Shown one piece after another: positions 44,987 through 53,912 of a stretch of 64,000 nucleotides of DNA; the stretch's first letter is position 1; each line of letters opens with the position of its first letter. The position numbers and the translations under genes were made by a program. Source of the stretch: Oxalobacteraceae bacterium AB_14 (GTDB taxonomy: Bacteria; Pseudomonadota; Gammaproteobacteria; Burkholderiales; Burkholderiaceae_D); NCBI GenBank assembly GCA_000381565.1, contig KB906724.1, positions 3,122,674 through 3,186,673 on the forward strand, written 5' to 3'. The notes below the pieces were generated by a model. It did not search any database, was not told where the DNA came from, and saw only the letters and a list, made by a program, of their open reading frames with translations.

Positions 44987-47900
44987 TTAGCCGGCGGCCA
45001 GTTCCGAGGCGTCCTCGGCCACCTTGCGTCCCGGCGCGACACCGAGCCGGGCGTGGATCACGGATACCAGTTCATCGATGCCGGGCAGCTTGAGCATGCT
45101 GTAGTGATCGGCCTCCAGCTTGATCACGTCCGGCTCGACTTCCGAGAAGCCGGCACTGTTCTCGATGAAGGAATAGTCGTCGCCGTCGGCTTTGAAGATG
45201 GTCAGCGGCGCGCGTAGCGTGCGCTCGGCCAGCTCGTGGAAGGTGTACTTGAACTCGTAGGTCTGGCAGACGATGTCGATGATGCGCTCCACCAGGTCCT
45301 GGTCCAGGCTGCGTATCCGCGCGCAGATGAAGGCGGCGAAGCTGTGCTTGTCCTTGGCCACCTTCAGGCATTCGGCCAGGCCCGGTCCGCTGATGCTGTG
45401 GGTGAACACCGAGTACAGGATGGTGACGAAGGCCGGATTGTCGTAGCTCGGCGCGTTGCCATGCACGGCCGCGTCCTGGGCGCGCAGCTTGGGCGACCCC
45501 GGCGCGATCAGGTACAGGTCGTCGACCACCTCGCCGCCCTGCTCCAGCTGGTAGGCCACCTCGAACGCCACCCGCGCGCCGAAGGAATAGCCCCATAGGG
45601 TGTAGGGCCCGTGCGGCTGCACCCGCTTGATGGCCAGGATATCCTCCGCCGCCATCCTGGCGATGCTGGCGTAGGCCACCTCGTCCCGGTTGATGCCGTG
45701 CGCCTGCACCCCGTAGAACGGATGGTCGCTGTCGACCTGCTGCGCCAGCAGCCGCAGGTTCATCGGGTAGCCGCCCAGGCCCGGCCAGCAATAAATGGCC
45801 TTGCGGTCGCCGCCCTTGGCCAGCAGCACCAGCCGCGACAGCGCAGCGCCCTGTCCCTCGTCGACCTTGGCGGCCAGCTTCTCGATGGTGGTGGCCTCGA
45901 ACAGCAGTTGCAGCGGCAGCGACGAGCCGAAGGCCTTGTTGATGTGGTTGATCAAGCGCACCGCGATCAGCGAATTGCCGCCCGATTCGAAGAAGTCGTC
46001 ATGCACCGAAACCGCGTCCCACTTCATGGCCTTACGCCAGATCTCGCCGATGCGCAGCTCGGTCGGCGTGCGCGGCGCCACGAAGGGCTTGTCGCTGGCC
46101 TCGGCGTTGGCCTGCTCGGACGCGGCCAGCGCCTGGTGGTCGATCTTGCCGTTGGCCGTTAGCGGCAGGCGGTCCAGCACGATGATCTTGTTCGGCATCA
46201 TGTAGTTCGGCAGCAGGTTCAACAGATCTTCCTTGATGATCTCGGCCGGACCCTGCATGTGGATGGCGTCCTCCTTCATGCCCTCGCTGGCGATCTGCTC
46301 TTCGCTGATGCGCCCGCCCAGGGCGAAATAGAACTGTCCCTGGATTCCGCCCCGCTGCGCCAGGATGGCGGCGACGCGCTTGGCCGACGGCAGGTCGTTG
46401 CCGGTCTTCGAGCTGTAGCCGGACGCCATGAAGCCCAGCTGGCAACCATTCATCTGCAAGTGCTGCAGCTTGCGGCCCAGCGCGATGAACTGCATCCAGT
46501 CGCGCGCGTCGCGGCTGATCAGCGACACGCCGAAGCTGGCGCGCTCGTACACCTGCTGGTTGATCGCGATCACATGCTTCTTCTCGATCAGCTGGTCGGA
46601 CACAGCCTCGAAGCCGCCGTCGTGGTAGCGGTACTGGCCGCCCGGCAGTCCGGCCACCTTGTCGCCATGCGCCTGGACGTAGATGTCCATGGCCTGCTGC
46701 GGCCGCTCACCCTGCTGCGCCGCCGACACCAGCTCAAAGCTGCCGAGGTAGTAATCCTCGTCCGCGCACGCCAGCTGCGCCTTCACCTCGGGCTGGAAGG
46801 CGCCGCCATCGATGGCCAGCTGGTGCGCCGGCAGTATCCGGTCGAACAGCCCCAGCATGTGGCCGGTTTCCATCTCCAGCACTTCCTGGATGTTGTTCTT
46901 GTAGACCGGCTCGATCGCGCTCTTCTTACCGATGAAGTGGAGCTTGATGCGGCCACCGGACTCGCCCGGCAGTTCACTGATCAGCGCCAGCTGGTGGTGC
47001 ACCGGATGGTAGTAGTACAGACCGTGGCGCAGACCGCCGATGCCGCCCAGCTCGAAATACATCTGGGTCGCGTACAGCGCGCCGGGCGAGGCATAGCCGT
47101 ATTTGGGCAGCAGGCGTTCGTCGCTGGCGAACTGGCCGAAGTTGCGCACGATCCGGCCGAATTCAGTGAAGTCCAGGCTGGCCAGGCTGCGCGCGGCGGC
47201 GCTCGCCTGTGGGCCGGCCAGCAATTGCACCAGGTCGTCGCGGTTGACCGGGCCGCCCTCGAAGTAGCGATAGGTCTTGCGGGCGAACACGCGCTGGCGC
47301 TGCGCCGCGCTGGCCTGCTTGCCGGGCAGCTCGACGGTGACGCGCGGGGCCAGGTCGGCGGCGTCGCGGCAGCCGACGTTGGACAGCTGGGCCTTGACCT
47401 GCAGCTTGCTCTTCTTGGATTGATGGTGCGCACCATGCTTGCCCTGGTCCATCAAGGCCGCCTCGCGGGGATTGAGCTCGATGCAGGCGATCAGGTTCTG
47501 GAAACCAGTGCGGCTGTCGTTGCGGATCAGCAAGGCCGCGTTCTTGACCCAGTCATGGTCTTCGATCGCCAGCCGGATCTCGTCCAGCTCGACGCGGAAG
47601 CCGCGCAGCTTGACCTGGTTATCGGCGCGGCCGGAGAACTGCACCGTGCCGTCCGGGTTCCAGACGCCCAGGTCGCCGGTGCGGTACAGCCGGTCGCCGC
47701 GCCCCTCGGGCGCCAGCGGGTTGTCGACGAAGCGCTCGGCCGTCAGGTCGGGCCGGTGCAGATAGCCGCGCGCCAGCTGCACGCCGCCGATATACAACTC
47801 GCCGATCTCGCCCGGTTTGACCAGCTCCATCTTGCTGTCCAGGATGTAGTACTGGGTGTCGCGCACCGGCGCGCCGATCGAGATCGCGTTCGGGCCGGCG

Positions 47901-48898
47901 GCCACCGTGTCGCGCAGCACCCGGTAGGACGAGGAATTGATGGTGCACTCGGTCGGACCGTACAGGTTGATCAGCTGGCAATTGGCCATGGTGTCCAGGC
48001 ATTGCTGCGCCAGATGCCTGGACAGGATTTCGCCGCCGCTGAAGATCTGCGTCAGCGACCGGCAATCCTGGAAGCGGTCGCTGTCGAGCAGCGCCTGCAG
48101 CAGGGTCGGCACGCACTGCAAGGTGGTGACCTGGTGTTCCACGATGGTGTCGACCAGCGCCTCGGGATCGCGGTAGATGCCGGGCGCGCCCACCACCACC
48201 GTGCTGCCGCAGGCCGGCGCCAGGATTTCCCACTGCGCCGCGTCAAAGCTCATCGGGGTCTTTTGCAGCACCACGCGCTGATGGTCTAGCTGATAGGCGT
48301 CCTGCAGCCAGCCCATCTGGCTGACAATGCTGTGATGCTCGATCATCACCCCTTTCGGTTTGCCGGTGCTGCCCGAGGTGTAGATGATGTAGGCCAGGTT
48401 GTGCGGACGCACAGGCTCATGTTGTTGCTGCGCGGCGTGCGCCACCGTGCGGCCACGGGCCACGTGGTGGGCCAGCGCGTCCTCCATGGTGACGATGCGG
48501 GTTCCCGCCGGCGCCAGGCGGGCCAGGCGTCCCTTCAACTCTTCCTGGGCGAACACCACATCGACGCGGGCATCCTCGACCATGTAGCGCAGACGCTCCT
48601 CCGGATATTCCGGCGACAATGGCAGGTAGGCGCCGCCGGCCAGCAGGATGCCCCAGACGCCGGTCATCAGCTCCAGCGACGGCTCGACGAAGATGCCGAT
48701 GCAGGCGTCGCCGACCACGCCCAGATGGCGCAGATAGGCCGCCAGGATGGAGCTGTTCTGCGCCAGTTCGCGGAAACTCAGGCGCTGCTGGCCGCATATT
48801 ACCGCAGCTTGATCCGGACGCGTGCGCACCTGTTCCCACAGCAGATCGGGCAGGCATTTTCCTTGGTCCGGTTTATTCACATTCACAATGGTATTCAT
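44987..48898 (-). CDS. indC: indigoidine synthetase (single-module NRPS: A-Ox-T-TE)
   Basis: This 1,303-residue single-module NRPS has an adenylation domain (A3 YIIYTSGSTGKPKG at 170-183). An FMN-dependent oxidase domain (about residues 500-875) is inserted between core motifs A8 and A10, the last being NGKID near 916. A thiolation domain carries Ser976 in FFESGGNSL, and a thioesterase carries Ser1105 in WGYSFGA with a later DHYSML His. Specificity positions aligned by eye to GrsA read D-A-W-Q-F-G-L-I-N, the glutamine code of BpsA/IndC. The enzyme activates, cyclises and oxidises glutamine, and two products dimerise to blue indigoidine. It needs phosphopantetheinylation by an Sfp-type enzyme not in the window. 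ATG 48898 follows AAAAGG. Confidence 0.95.
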   Translation of the reverse strand: MNTIVNVNKPDQGKCLPDLLWEQVRTRPDQAAVICGQQRLSFRELAQNSSILAAYLRHLGVVGDACIGIFVEPSLELMTGVWGILLAGGAYLPLSPEYPEERLRYMVEDARVDVVFAQEELKGRLARLAPAGTRIVTMEDALAHHVARGRTVAHAAQQQHEPVRPHNLAYIIYTSGSTGKPKGVMIEHHSIVSQMGWLQDAYQLDHQRVVLQKTPMSFDAAQWEILAPACGSTVVVGAPGIYRDPEALVDTIVEHQVTTLQCVPTLLQALLDSDRFQDCRSLTQIFSGGEILSRHLAQQCLDTMANCQLINLYGPTECTINSSSYRVLRDTVAAGPNAISIGAPVRDTQYYILDSKMELVKPGEIGELYIGGVQLARGYLHRPDLTAERFVDNPLAPEGRGDRLYRTGDLGVWNPDGTVQFSGRADNQVKLRGFRVELDEIRLAIEDHDWVKNAALLIRNDSRTGFQNLIACIELNPREAALMDQGKHGAHHQSKKSKLQVKAQLSNVGCRDAADLAPRVTVELPGKQASAAQRQRVFARKTYRYFEGGPVNRDDLVQLLAGPQASAAARSLASLDFTEFGRIVRNFGQFASDERLLPKYGYASPGALYATQMYFELGGIGGLRHGLYYYHPVHHQLALISELPGESGGRIKLHFIGKKSAIEPVYKNNIQEVLEMETGHMLGLFDRILPAHQLAIDGGAFQPEVKAQLACADEDYYLGSFELVSAAQQGERPQQAMDIYVQAHGDKVAGLPGGQYRYHDGGFEAVSDQLIEKKHVIAINQQVYERASFGVSLISRDARDWMQFIALGRKLQHLQMNGCQLGFMASGYSSKTGNDLPSAKRVAAILAQRGGIQGQFYFALGGRISEEQIASEGMKEDAIHMQGPAEIIKEDLLNLLPNYMMPNKIIVLDRLPLTANGKIDHQALAASEQANAEASDKPFVAPRTPTELRIGEIWRKAMKWDAVSVHDDFFESGGNSLIAVRLINHINKAFGSSLPLQLLFEATTIEKLAAKVDEGQGAALSRLVLLAKGGDRKAIYCWPGLGGYPMNLRLLAQQVDSDHPFYGVQAHGINRDEVAYASIARMAAEDILAIKRVQPHGPYTLWGYSFGARVAFEVAYQLEQGGEVVDDLYLIAPGSPKLRAQDAAVHGNAPSYDNPAFVTILYSVFTHSISGPGLAECLKVAKDKHSFAAFICARIRSLDQDLVERIIDIVCQTYEFKYTFHELAERTLRAPLTIFKADGDDYSFIENSAGFSEVEPDVIKLEADHYSMLKLPGIDELVSVIHARLGVAPGRKVAEDASELAAG

Positions 48899-49112
48899 AT
48901 TTACCTTTTGCCAGTAGTTTGATAACAATTGTTAAATCTTTAAATCAAATAGCCGTCAGCCCAACGCTGCACCGGCGCGAATGAAATATGGTGTTTACCT
49001 TGCAAATCAAGAAGTTATATCCAACACGATAAATACATCTCGGCGTATTGACTAATATCTGATTAGCGGAATCCATTAAATCAAAAAATAACAATCCGCA
49101 TCACTATCAATA

Positions 49113-49128
49113 CTGTCAGGTTGGACAG
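49113..49128. promoter_or_regulatory. lux-box-like palindrome upstream of indC
   Basis: CTGTCAGGTTGGACAG has perfect 5-bp arms (CTGTC/GACAG) and fits the CT-N12-AG consensus of LuxR/LasR binding sites. It lies about 215 bp upstream of indC in a 390-bp AT-rich intergenic region (48899-49287) that otherwise holds no gene. The distance leaves room for a long leader or a distant transcription start. Confidence 0.6.
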
Positions 49129-49250
49129 ATAAACATTGCGCATAATTTATTCAATATAAATAATTAAATAAAGACGCATGTACGCCTGGGCGAAATATTG
49201 TTTTAACGGGAATAAACAGGAGGGCGATCGCCCGAGGTGATGGCAGAGCA

Positions 49251-49278
49251 GGCGCGGCGTCCGGGCGGACGCCGCGCC
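49251..49278 (-). terminator. strong hairpin after the RND/OMF operon
   Basis: A perfect 12-bp GC stem (GGCGCGGCGTCC / GGACGCCGCGCC) with loop GGGC lies 9 bp after the OMF stop codon. A second palindrome, GGGCGATCGCCC, lies at about 49222-49233. No T-run follows, but the pair should hinder read-through into the indC region. Confidence 0.5.
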
Positions 49279-49287
49279 GATACAAGC

Positions 49288-50733
49288 TTATTGAACGGTC
49301 CAGCCACCGCCCAGCGAGCGGATCAGGGCCACCGTCGACACATAGCGGCTACCGCGCAGCTGCACGGCGCTGCGCTCCACGCTGGCCAGGTTGCGCTGCG
49401 CGTCGAGCAGGTCCAGATAGCTGGAACGGCCGGCCTGGTAGAGTTTTTGCGCCAGCTCGGCGGAACGCCGCGCCGACAGCACGGCGGCGTCCAGTTGCTC
49501 GCCCTGCCCGGCCAGGATGCGCAGGCCGGCCAGGTTGTCCTCGACCTCGGCGAACGCCACCAGCACGCTCTGCCGATAGCTGGCCACCGACTCGTCCAGC
49601 GCCGCCTCGCTGCGGGCGATGTTGGCCTTGTTGCGGCCGCCGTCGATCAGCGGCATCGACATCAGCGCCCCCACCACCCAGCTGCGGGCATCCCACTTGA
49701 ACAGCTTGGACAATGTGTCGGACTCGCCGCCGCCGGCGCCGGTCAGCGCCAAGGCCGGGAACATGGCCGACCTGGCAAGGCCGATGCGCGCATTCGCCGC
49801 CACCATCGCGCGCTGGGCGGCGGTGATGTCGGGCCGGCGTTCCAGCAGCGCCGAGGGCAGGCCCGCCGGTATCGCCGGCACCGCACCGCCTTCCGCCAGC
49901 GGCTGCACCGCGAAGGCGAAACTGGCGGCCGGCTTGCCCAGCAAGACCGCCAGCGCGTGTTCGTCGCCGACGCGCTGGCGCTGCAAGCCGATCGCCTCGG
50001 CGCGCGAGGTCGCCAGCTCGGTCTTGGCGCGGGCCAGGTCGAACTCGCCCAGCTCGCCCAGCTCGAAGCGGCGCTGGTTGACCTGCACGTTTTGCTCGCG
50101 CAGGCGCACCGTCTGGTCCAGCGTCGCCAGCTCGGCGTCCGTCGCGCGCAGCCTGAAGTAGGTCTGCGCCACGTCCGCCTGCAAGGCCAGCAGCACCGAG
50201 CGATAGGTGGCCTCGCTGGCGGCCGCGTCGGCCTGGGCCGCGCTGACGCTGGAGGCGACCCGGCCGAACAGGTCGACCTCGTAGCTGGCGGCCAGCTTGG
50301 CCTGCCAGGTGTTGCCGATGCTGACGGGCGCGCCGGACGGCAGGCCCGGCGCATGGTTGGCGGTCCGGCCGCGCTGTGCGCCCAGCTGGGCGTCCAGCTG
50401 CACGCCGCGGTCGGCCCCGGCCACGCCGGCCAGCGCGCGCGCCTGCCTGACCCTGGCCGCGGCCACGGCCAGATTGGCGTTGGCGGTGGTGGCGTCGTCG
50501 ATCAGGCTGTTGAGCACCCGGTCGTTAAAGGCCAGCCACCATGCTCCACGGGCCTGGGCCTCGGCCGGGCGGGCCGCTTGCCAGCGGCTGCCGTCGGCGG
50601 CGCGCTGCGGTGTCGCCGCTTCCTTGAATCCGGCCGGCACGTCCAGCACGGGCGCACTCAGCTGCGGTGCGGCGCAGGCGCTGAGCAGCATGGCCGCCAG
50701 CACGGGGACGCTTTGTTGTATGCGGCGCTTCAT
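49288..50733 (-). CDS. NodT-family outer-membrane efflux lipoprotein (second RND system)
   Basis: This 481-residue OprM/OprN-type protein has a lipoprotein signal (AAMLLSACAAP, Cys near residue 20) and two OEP repeats (LNSLIDDATTANANLAVAAA; LLERRPDITAAQRAMVAANA). It ends GGGWTVQ, as is common for this family. It is the last gene of the MFP-pump-OMF operon; its ATG overlaps the pump stop. It forms the outer-membrane duct of this pump. It is only distantly similar to the OMF at 28733-30193. Confidence 0.92.
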   Translation of the reverse strand: MKRRIQQSVPVLAAMLLSACAAPQLSAPVLDVPAGFKEAATPQRAADGSRWQAARPAEAQARGAWWLAFNDRVLNSLIDDATTANANLAVAAARVRQARALAGVAGADRGVQLDAQLGAQRGRTANHAPGLPSGAPVSIGNTWQAKLAASYEVDLFGRVASSVSAAQADAAASEATYRSVLLALQADVAQTYFRLRATDAELATLDQTVRLREQNVQVNQRRFELGELGEFDLARAKTELATSRAEAIGLQRQRVGDEHALAVLLGKPAASFAFAVQPLAEGGAVPAIPAGLPSALLERRPDITAAQRAMVAANARIGLARSAMFPALALTGAGGGESDTLSKLFKWDARSWVVGALMSMPLIDGGRNKANIARSEAALDESVASYRQSVLVAFAEVEDNLAGLRILAGQGEQLDAAVLSARRSAELAQKLYQAGRSSYLDLLDAQRNLASVERSAVQLRGSRYVSTVALIRSLGGGWTVQ

Positions 50734-53700
50734 GGCACGCTCCCTTCCAGTTTGGCCGCCACCAGGGTCGCGGCGCCAGTCTTTTCAAATCGCCGGGCGA
50801 AGCTGCGCAGCAGGACGTAGAACACCGGCGTCAGGAACAGGCCGAAGAAGGTCACCCCCAGCATGCCGCCAAACACCGCCACGCCCATCGCGTGGCGCAT
50901 CTCGGAGCCGGCGCCGTGCGAGAACACCAGGGGCAGCACGCCCATGATGAAGGCGATCGACGTCATCAGGATCGGACGCAGACGCAAGCGGCACGATTCC
51001 AGCGCGGCCTGCACGACGCTGCGGCCATGGTGTTCCAGCTCGCGGGCGAATTCCACGATCAGGATCGCGTTCTTCGACGCCAGCCCCACCAGCACGAACA
51101 GCGCGATCTGGGTGAAGATGTTGTTGTCGCCGCCGCTCAGCTTGACGCCGACCAGCGCGCACAGGATGGACATCGGCACGATCAGGATCACCGCCAGCGG
51201 CAGGGTCCAGCTCTCGTACTGCGCGGCCAGCACCAGGAACACCAGCAGCACGCACAGCGGGAAGACCAGCACCATGGTGGTACCGGCCAGGATCTCCTGG
51301 TAGGTCAGGTCGGTCCACTCGAAGGTCACGCCCTTGGGCAGCGTTTCGGCGGCGATCTTCTCCAGCGCGGCGCGCGCCTGGCCGGACGACACGCCCGGCG
51401 CCGGGGCGCCGTTGATGTCGGCCGCGACGTAGGCGTTGTAGCGCTGCACCTGGCCCGGACCGTAGCTGTCCCTGACCCGCATCAGCGACGACAGCGGGAT
51501 CATCTCCCCCTTGTCGTTGCGCACCTTCAGATGGGCGATGTCCTGGGCGTGCGAACGGAACGGCGCGTCGGCCTGCACCCGCACCTGGTAGGTACGGCCA
51601 AACTGGTTGAAGTCGTTCACGTACAGCGAACCCAGGTTGATCTGCAGGGTCTGGTAGATCGTCTGCAGCGGCACGCCCAGTTGCTTGGCCTTGCTACGGT
51701 CGACGTCGGCGAACAGCTGCGGCACGTTGATCTGGAAGTTGGTGAACACGCCGGACAACTCCTTCGACTGCCAGGCCTTGTTCTGCAAGGCCTGCACCGC
51801 CTTGTGCAATTCGTCGTAGCCGACGTTGCCGCGGTCCTCGACCATCAGCTTGAAGCCGCCGATGGTGCCCAGGCCGCTGACCGGCGGCGGCGGGAACACC
51901 ATCACAAAGGCGTCCTGCACCGCGCCCATGCGCTGGTTGATCTCCTGGGCGATGGCGCCGCCGGACAAGTCGGCGCCGGTGCGCTGCTCGAACGGTTTCA
52001 ACGGGAAGAACACGATGCCGGCGTTGGAGGCGTTGGTGAAGCCGTTGATCGACAGGCCGGGAAAGGCGTTGGTCGATTCCACGCCGGGCACGGTCAGCGC
52101 GATGTCGGACATGCGCTTCAGCACGGCGTCGGTGCGGTCCAGCGAGGCGCCGTCCGGCAGCTGGGCGAAGCCCACCAGGTATTGCTTGTCCTGCGAGGGT
52201 ACGAAGCCGCTGGGCACCGACTTGAACACGAACACGGCGCACACGGTCAACAGCACGTAGACCGCCACGGCCAGGGTCTTGCGGCCCAACACGCCCTTGA
52301 CGCCGCCCTCGTACCTGATCGAGGCGCGGCCGAAGAAGCGGTTGAAGCCGGCGAAGAAGCGGCCGAACAGCTTGTCCATGGCGCGGGTCAGCGCGTCCTT
52401 GGGCGCGTCGTGCGGTTTGAGCAGCGTGGCCGCCAGCGCCGGCGACAGGGTCAGCGAGCTGATGGCCGAGATCACGGTGGAGATCGCGATGGTCAGCGCA
52501 AACTGGCGGTAGAACTGGCCGGACAGGCCGGACACGAAGGCGATCGGCACGAACACCGCGCACAGCACCAGGGCGATGGCGATGATCGGTCCGCTGACCT
52601 CGCGCATCGCCTGCACGGTGGCGTCGCGTGGCGTCAGGCCGGCGCCGATGTTGCGCTCGACGTTCTCCACCACCACGATGGCGTCATCGACCACGATGCC
52701 GATCGCCAGCACCAGTCCGAACAGCGACAGCGTGTTGATCGAAAAGCCCAGGCCCAGCATCACGGCGAAGGTGCCGATGATGGACACCGGCACCGCCAGC
52801 AGAGGGATGACGGAGGCGCGCCAGGTTTGCAGGAACACGATCACCACCACCACCACCAGCGCCACCGCCTCCAGCAGCGTGTGGATCACGGCCTTGATCG
52901 ACTCGCGCACGAACTGGGTCGGGTCGTACACCACGCTGTACTCCACGCCTTCCGGGAAGTCCTTCTTCAGTTCCGCCATCCTGGCGCGCACATTGGCCGA
53001 CAGTTCCAGCGCGTTGGCGCCGGGGGCCTCGAAGATGGCGATCGCCACCGCCGACTTATTGTCCAGCAGCGAGCGCAGCGCGTAGGAGTTGGAACCCAGC
53101 TCGACCCGCGCCACGTCCTTGAGCAGGGTCAGCGCGCCGTCGGCGCCGGTGCGCACGATGATGTTGCCGAACTCCTCCACCGTCTGCAAGCGGCCCTGGG
53201 TGTTGACGGTCAGCTGGAATTCCGAGCCCTTTGACGGCGAGGCGCCGATCACGCCGGCCGCCACCTGCACGTTCTGTTCGCGGATCGCGCCCACCACGTC
53301 GCCGGCCGTCATGCCGCGCGCCGCCACCTTCTGCGGATCGAGCCAGACCCGCATGGCGTAGTCGCCGGCGCCGAGCAGCACGGTTTCGCCCATGCCGGCG
53401 ATGCGGGCCAGCTGGTCTTTGATGTTGAGCACGGCGTAGTTGCGCAGGTAGACATCGTCGTAGCGGCCGTTGGGCGACGACAGGTGCACCACCATGGTCA
53501 TGTTCGGCGAGCTCTTGACGGTGGTGACGCCGATCTGGCGCACCTCCTCCGGCAGGCGCGGCAAGGCGCGCTGGACCCGGTTCTGCACCTGGGTCTCGGC
53601 CTGCTCGACGTTGGTGCCGACCTTGAAGGTGACGGTCAGCGCCAGCGCGCCGTCGGCGGTCGCCTGCGAGGACATGTACAGCATGTTCTCGACGCCGTTG

Positions 53701-53912
53701 ACCTGTTCCTCCAGCGGCGCGGCCACGGTTTCGGCGATCACCTTGGGATTGGCGCCGGGGTACTGGGCGCGCACCACCACCGACGGCGGCACCACGTCCG
53801 GATATTCGGAGACCGGCAGCTTGAAGATGGCCAGCAGTCCGGCCACGAAGATCATGATCGACAGCACGGCCGCGAAGATCGGCCGGTCGATGAAGAAGCG
53901 TGAGATGTTCAT
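50730..53912 (-). CDS. RND efflux inner-membrane transporter (HAE-1, MexF/AcrB-like)
   Basis: This 1,060-residue RND pump starts MNISRFFIDRPIFAAVLSI and contains the helix-4 aspartates in IGIVVDDAIVVVENVERN. The periplasmic docking phrase is QTIYQTLQINLGSLYVNDFN. Length and sequence fit hydrophobic/amphiphilic drug exporters of the MexF/AcrB class. Its start codon overlaps the MFP stop (TAATG) and its end overlaps the OMF start, so all three parts are made together. No dedicated regulator is adjacent. Confidence 0.93.
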   Translation of the reverse strand: MNISRFFIDRPIFAAVLSIMIFVAGLLAIFKLPVSEYPDVVPPSVVVRAQYPGANPKVIAETVAAPLEEQVNGVENMLYMSSQATADGALALTVTFKVGTNVEQAETQVQNRVQRALPRLPEEVRQIGVTTVKSSPNMTMVVHLSSPNGRYDDVYLRNYAVLNIKDQLARIAGMGETVLLGAGDYAMRVWLDPQKVAARGMTAGDVVGAIREQNVQVAAGVIGASPSKGSEFQLTVNTQGRLQTVEEFGNIIVRTGADGALTLLKDVARVELGSNSYALRSLLDNKSAVAIAIFEAPGANALELSANVRARMAELKKDFPEGVEYSVVYDPTQFVRESIKAVIHTLLEAVALVVVVVIVFLQTWRASVIPLLAVPVSIIGTFAVMLGLGFSINTLSLFGLVLAIGIVVDDAIVVVENVERNIGAGLTPRDATVQAMREVSGPIIAIALVLCAVFVPIAFVSGLSGQFYRQFALTIAISTVISAISSLTLSPALAATLLKPHDAPKDALTRAMDKLFGRFFAGFNRFFGRASIRYEGGVKGVLGRKTLAVAVYVLLTVCAVFVFKSVPSGFVPSQDKQYLVGFAQLPDGASLDRTDAVLKRMSDIALTVPGVESTNAFPGLSINGFTNASNAGIVFFPLKPFEQRTGADLSGGAIAQEINQRMGAVQDAFVMVFPPPPVSGLGTIGGFKLMVEDRGNVGYDELHKAVQALQNKAWQSKELSGVFTNFQINVPQLFADVDRSKAKQLGVPLQTIYQTLQINLGSLYVNDFNQFGRTYQVRVQADAPFRSHAQDIAHLKVRNDKGEMIPLSSLMRVRDSYGPGQVQRYNAYVAADINGAPAPGVSSGQARAALEKIAAETLPKGVTFEWTDLTYQEILAGTTMVLVFPLCVLLVFLVLAAQYESWTLPLAVILIVPMSILCALVGVKLSGGDNNIFTQIALFVLVGLASKNAILIVEFARELEHHGRSVVQAALESCRLRLRPILMTSIAFIMGVLPLVFSHGAGSEMRHAMGVAVFGGMLGVTFFGLFLTPVFYVLLRSFARRFEKTGAATLVAAKLEGSVP

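Noticed and set aside
50892..53234. Long plus-strand frame opposite the RND pump gene
   Set aside because: It is antisense to a clear pump gene, composed mainly of His, Gln, Arg and Gly, with no domain or ribosome binding site. The same holds for the plus-strand frame at 46259-48289 opposite indC.
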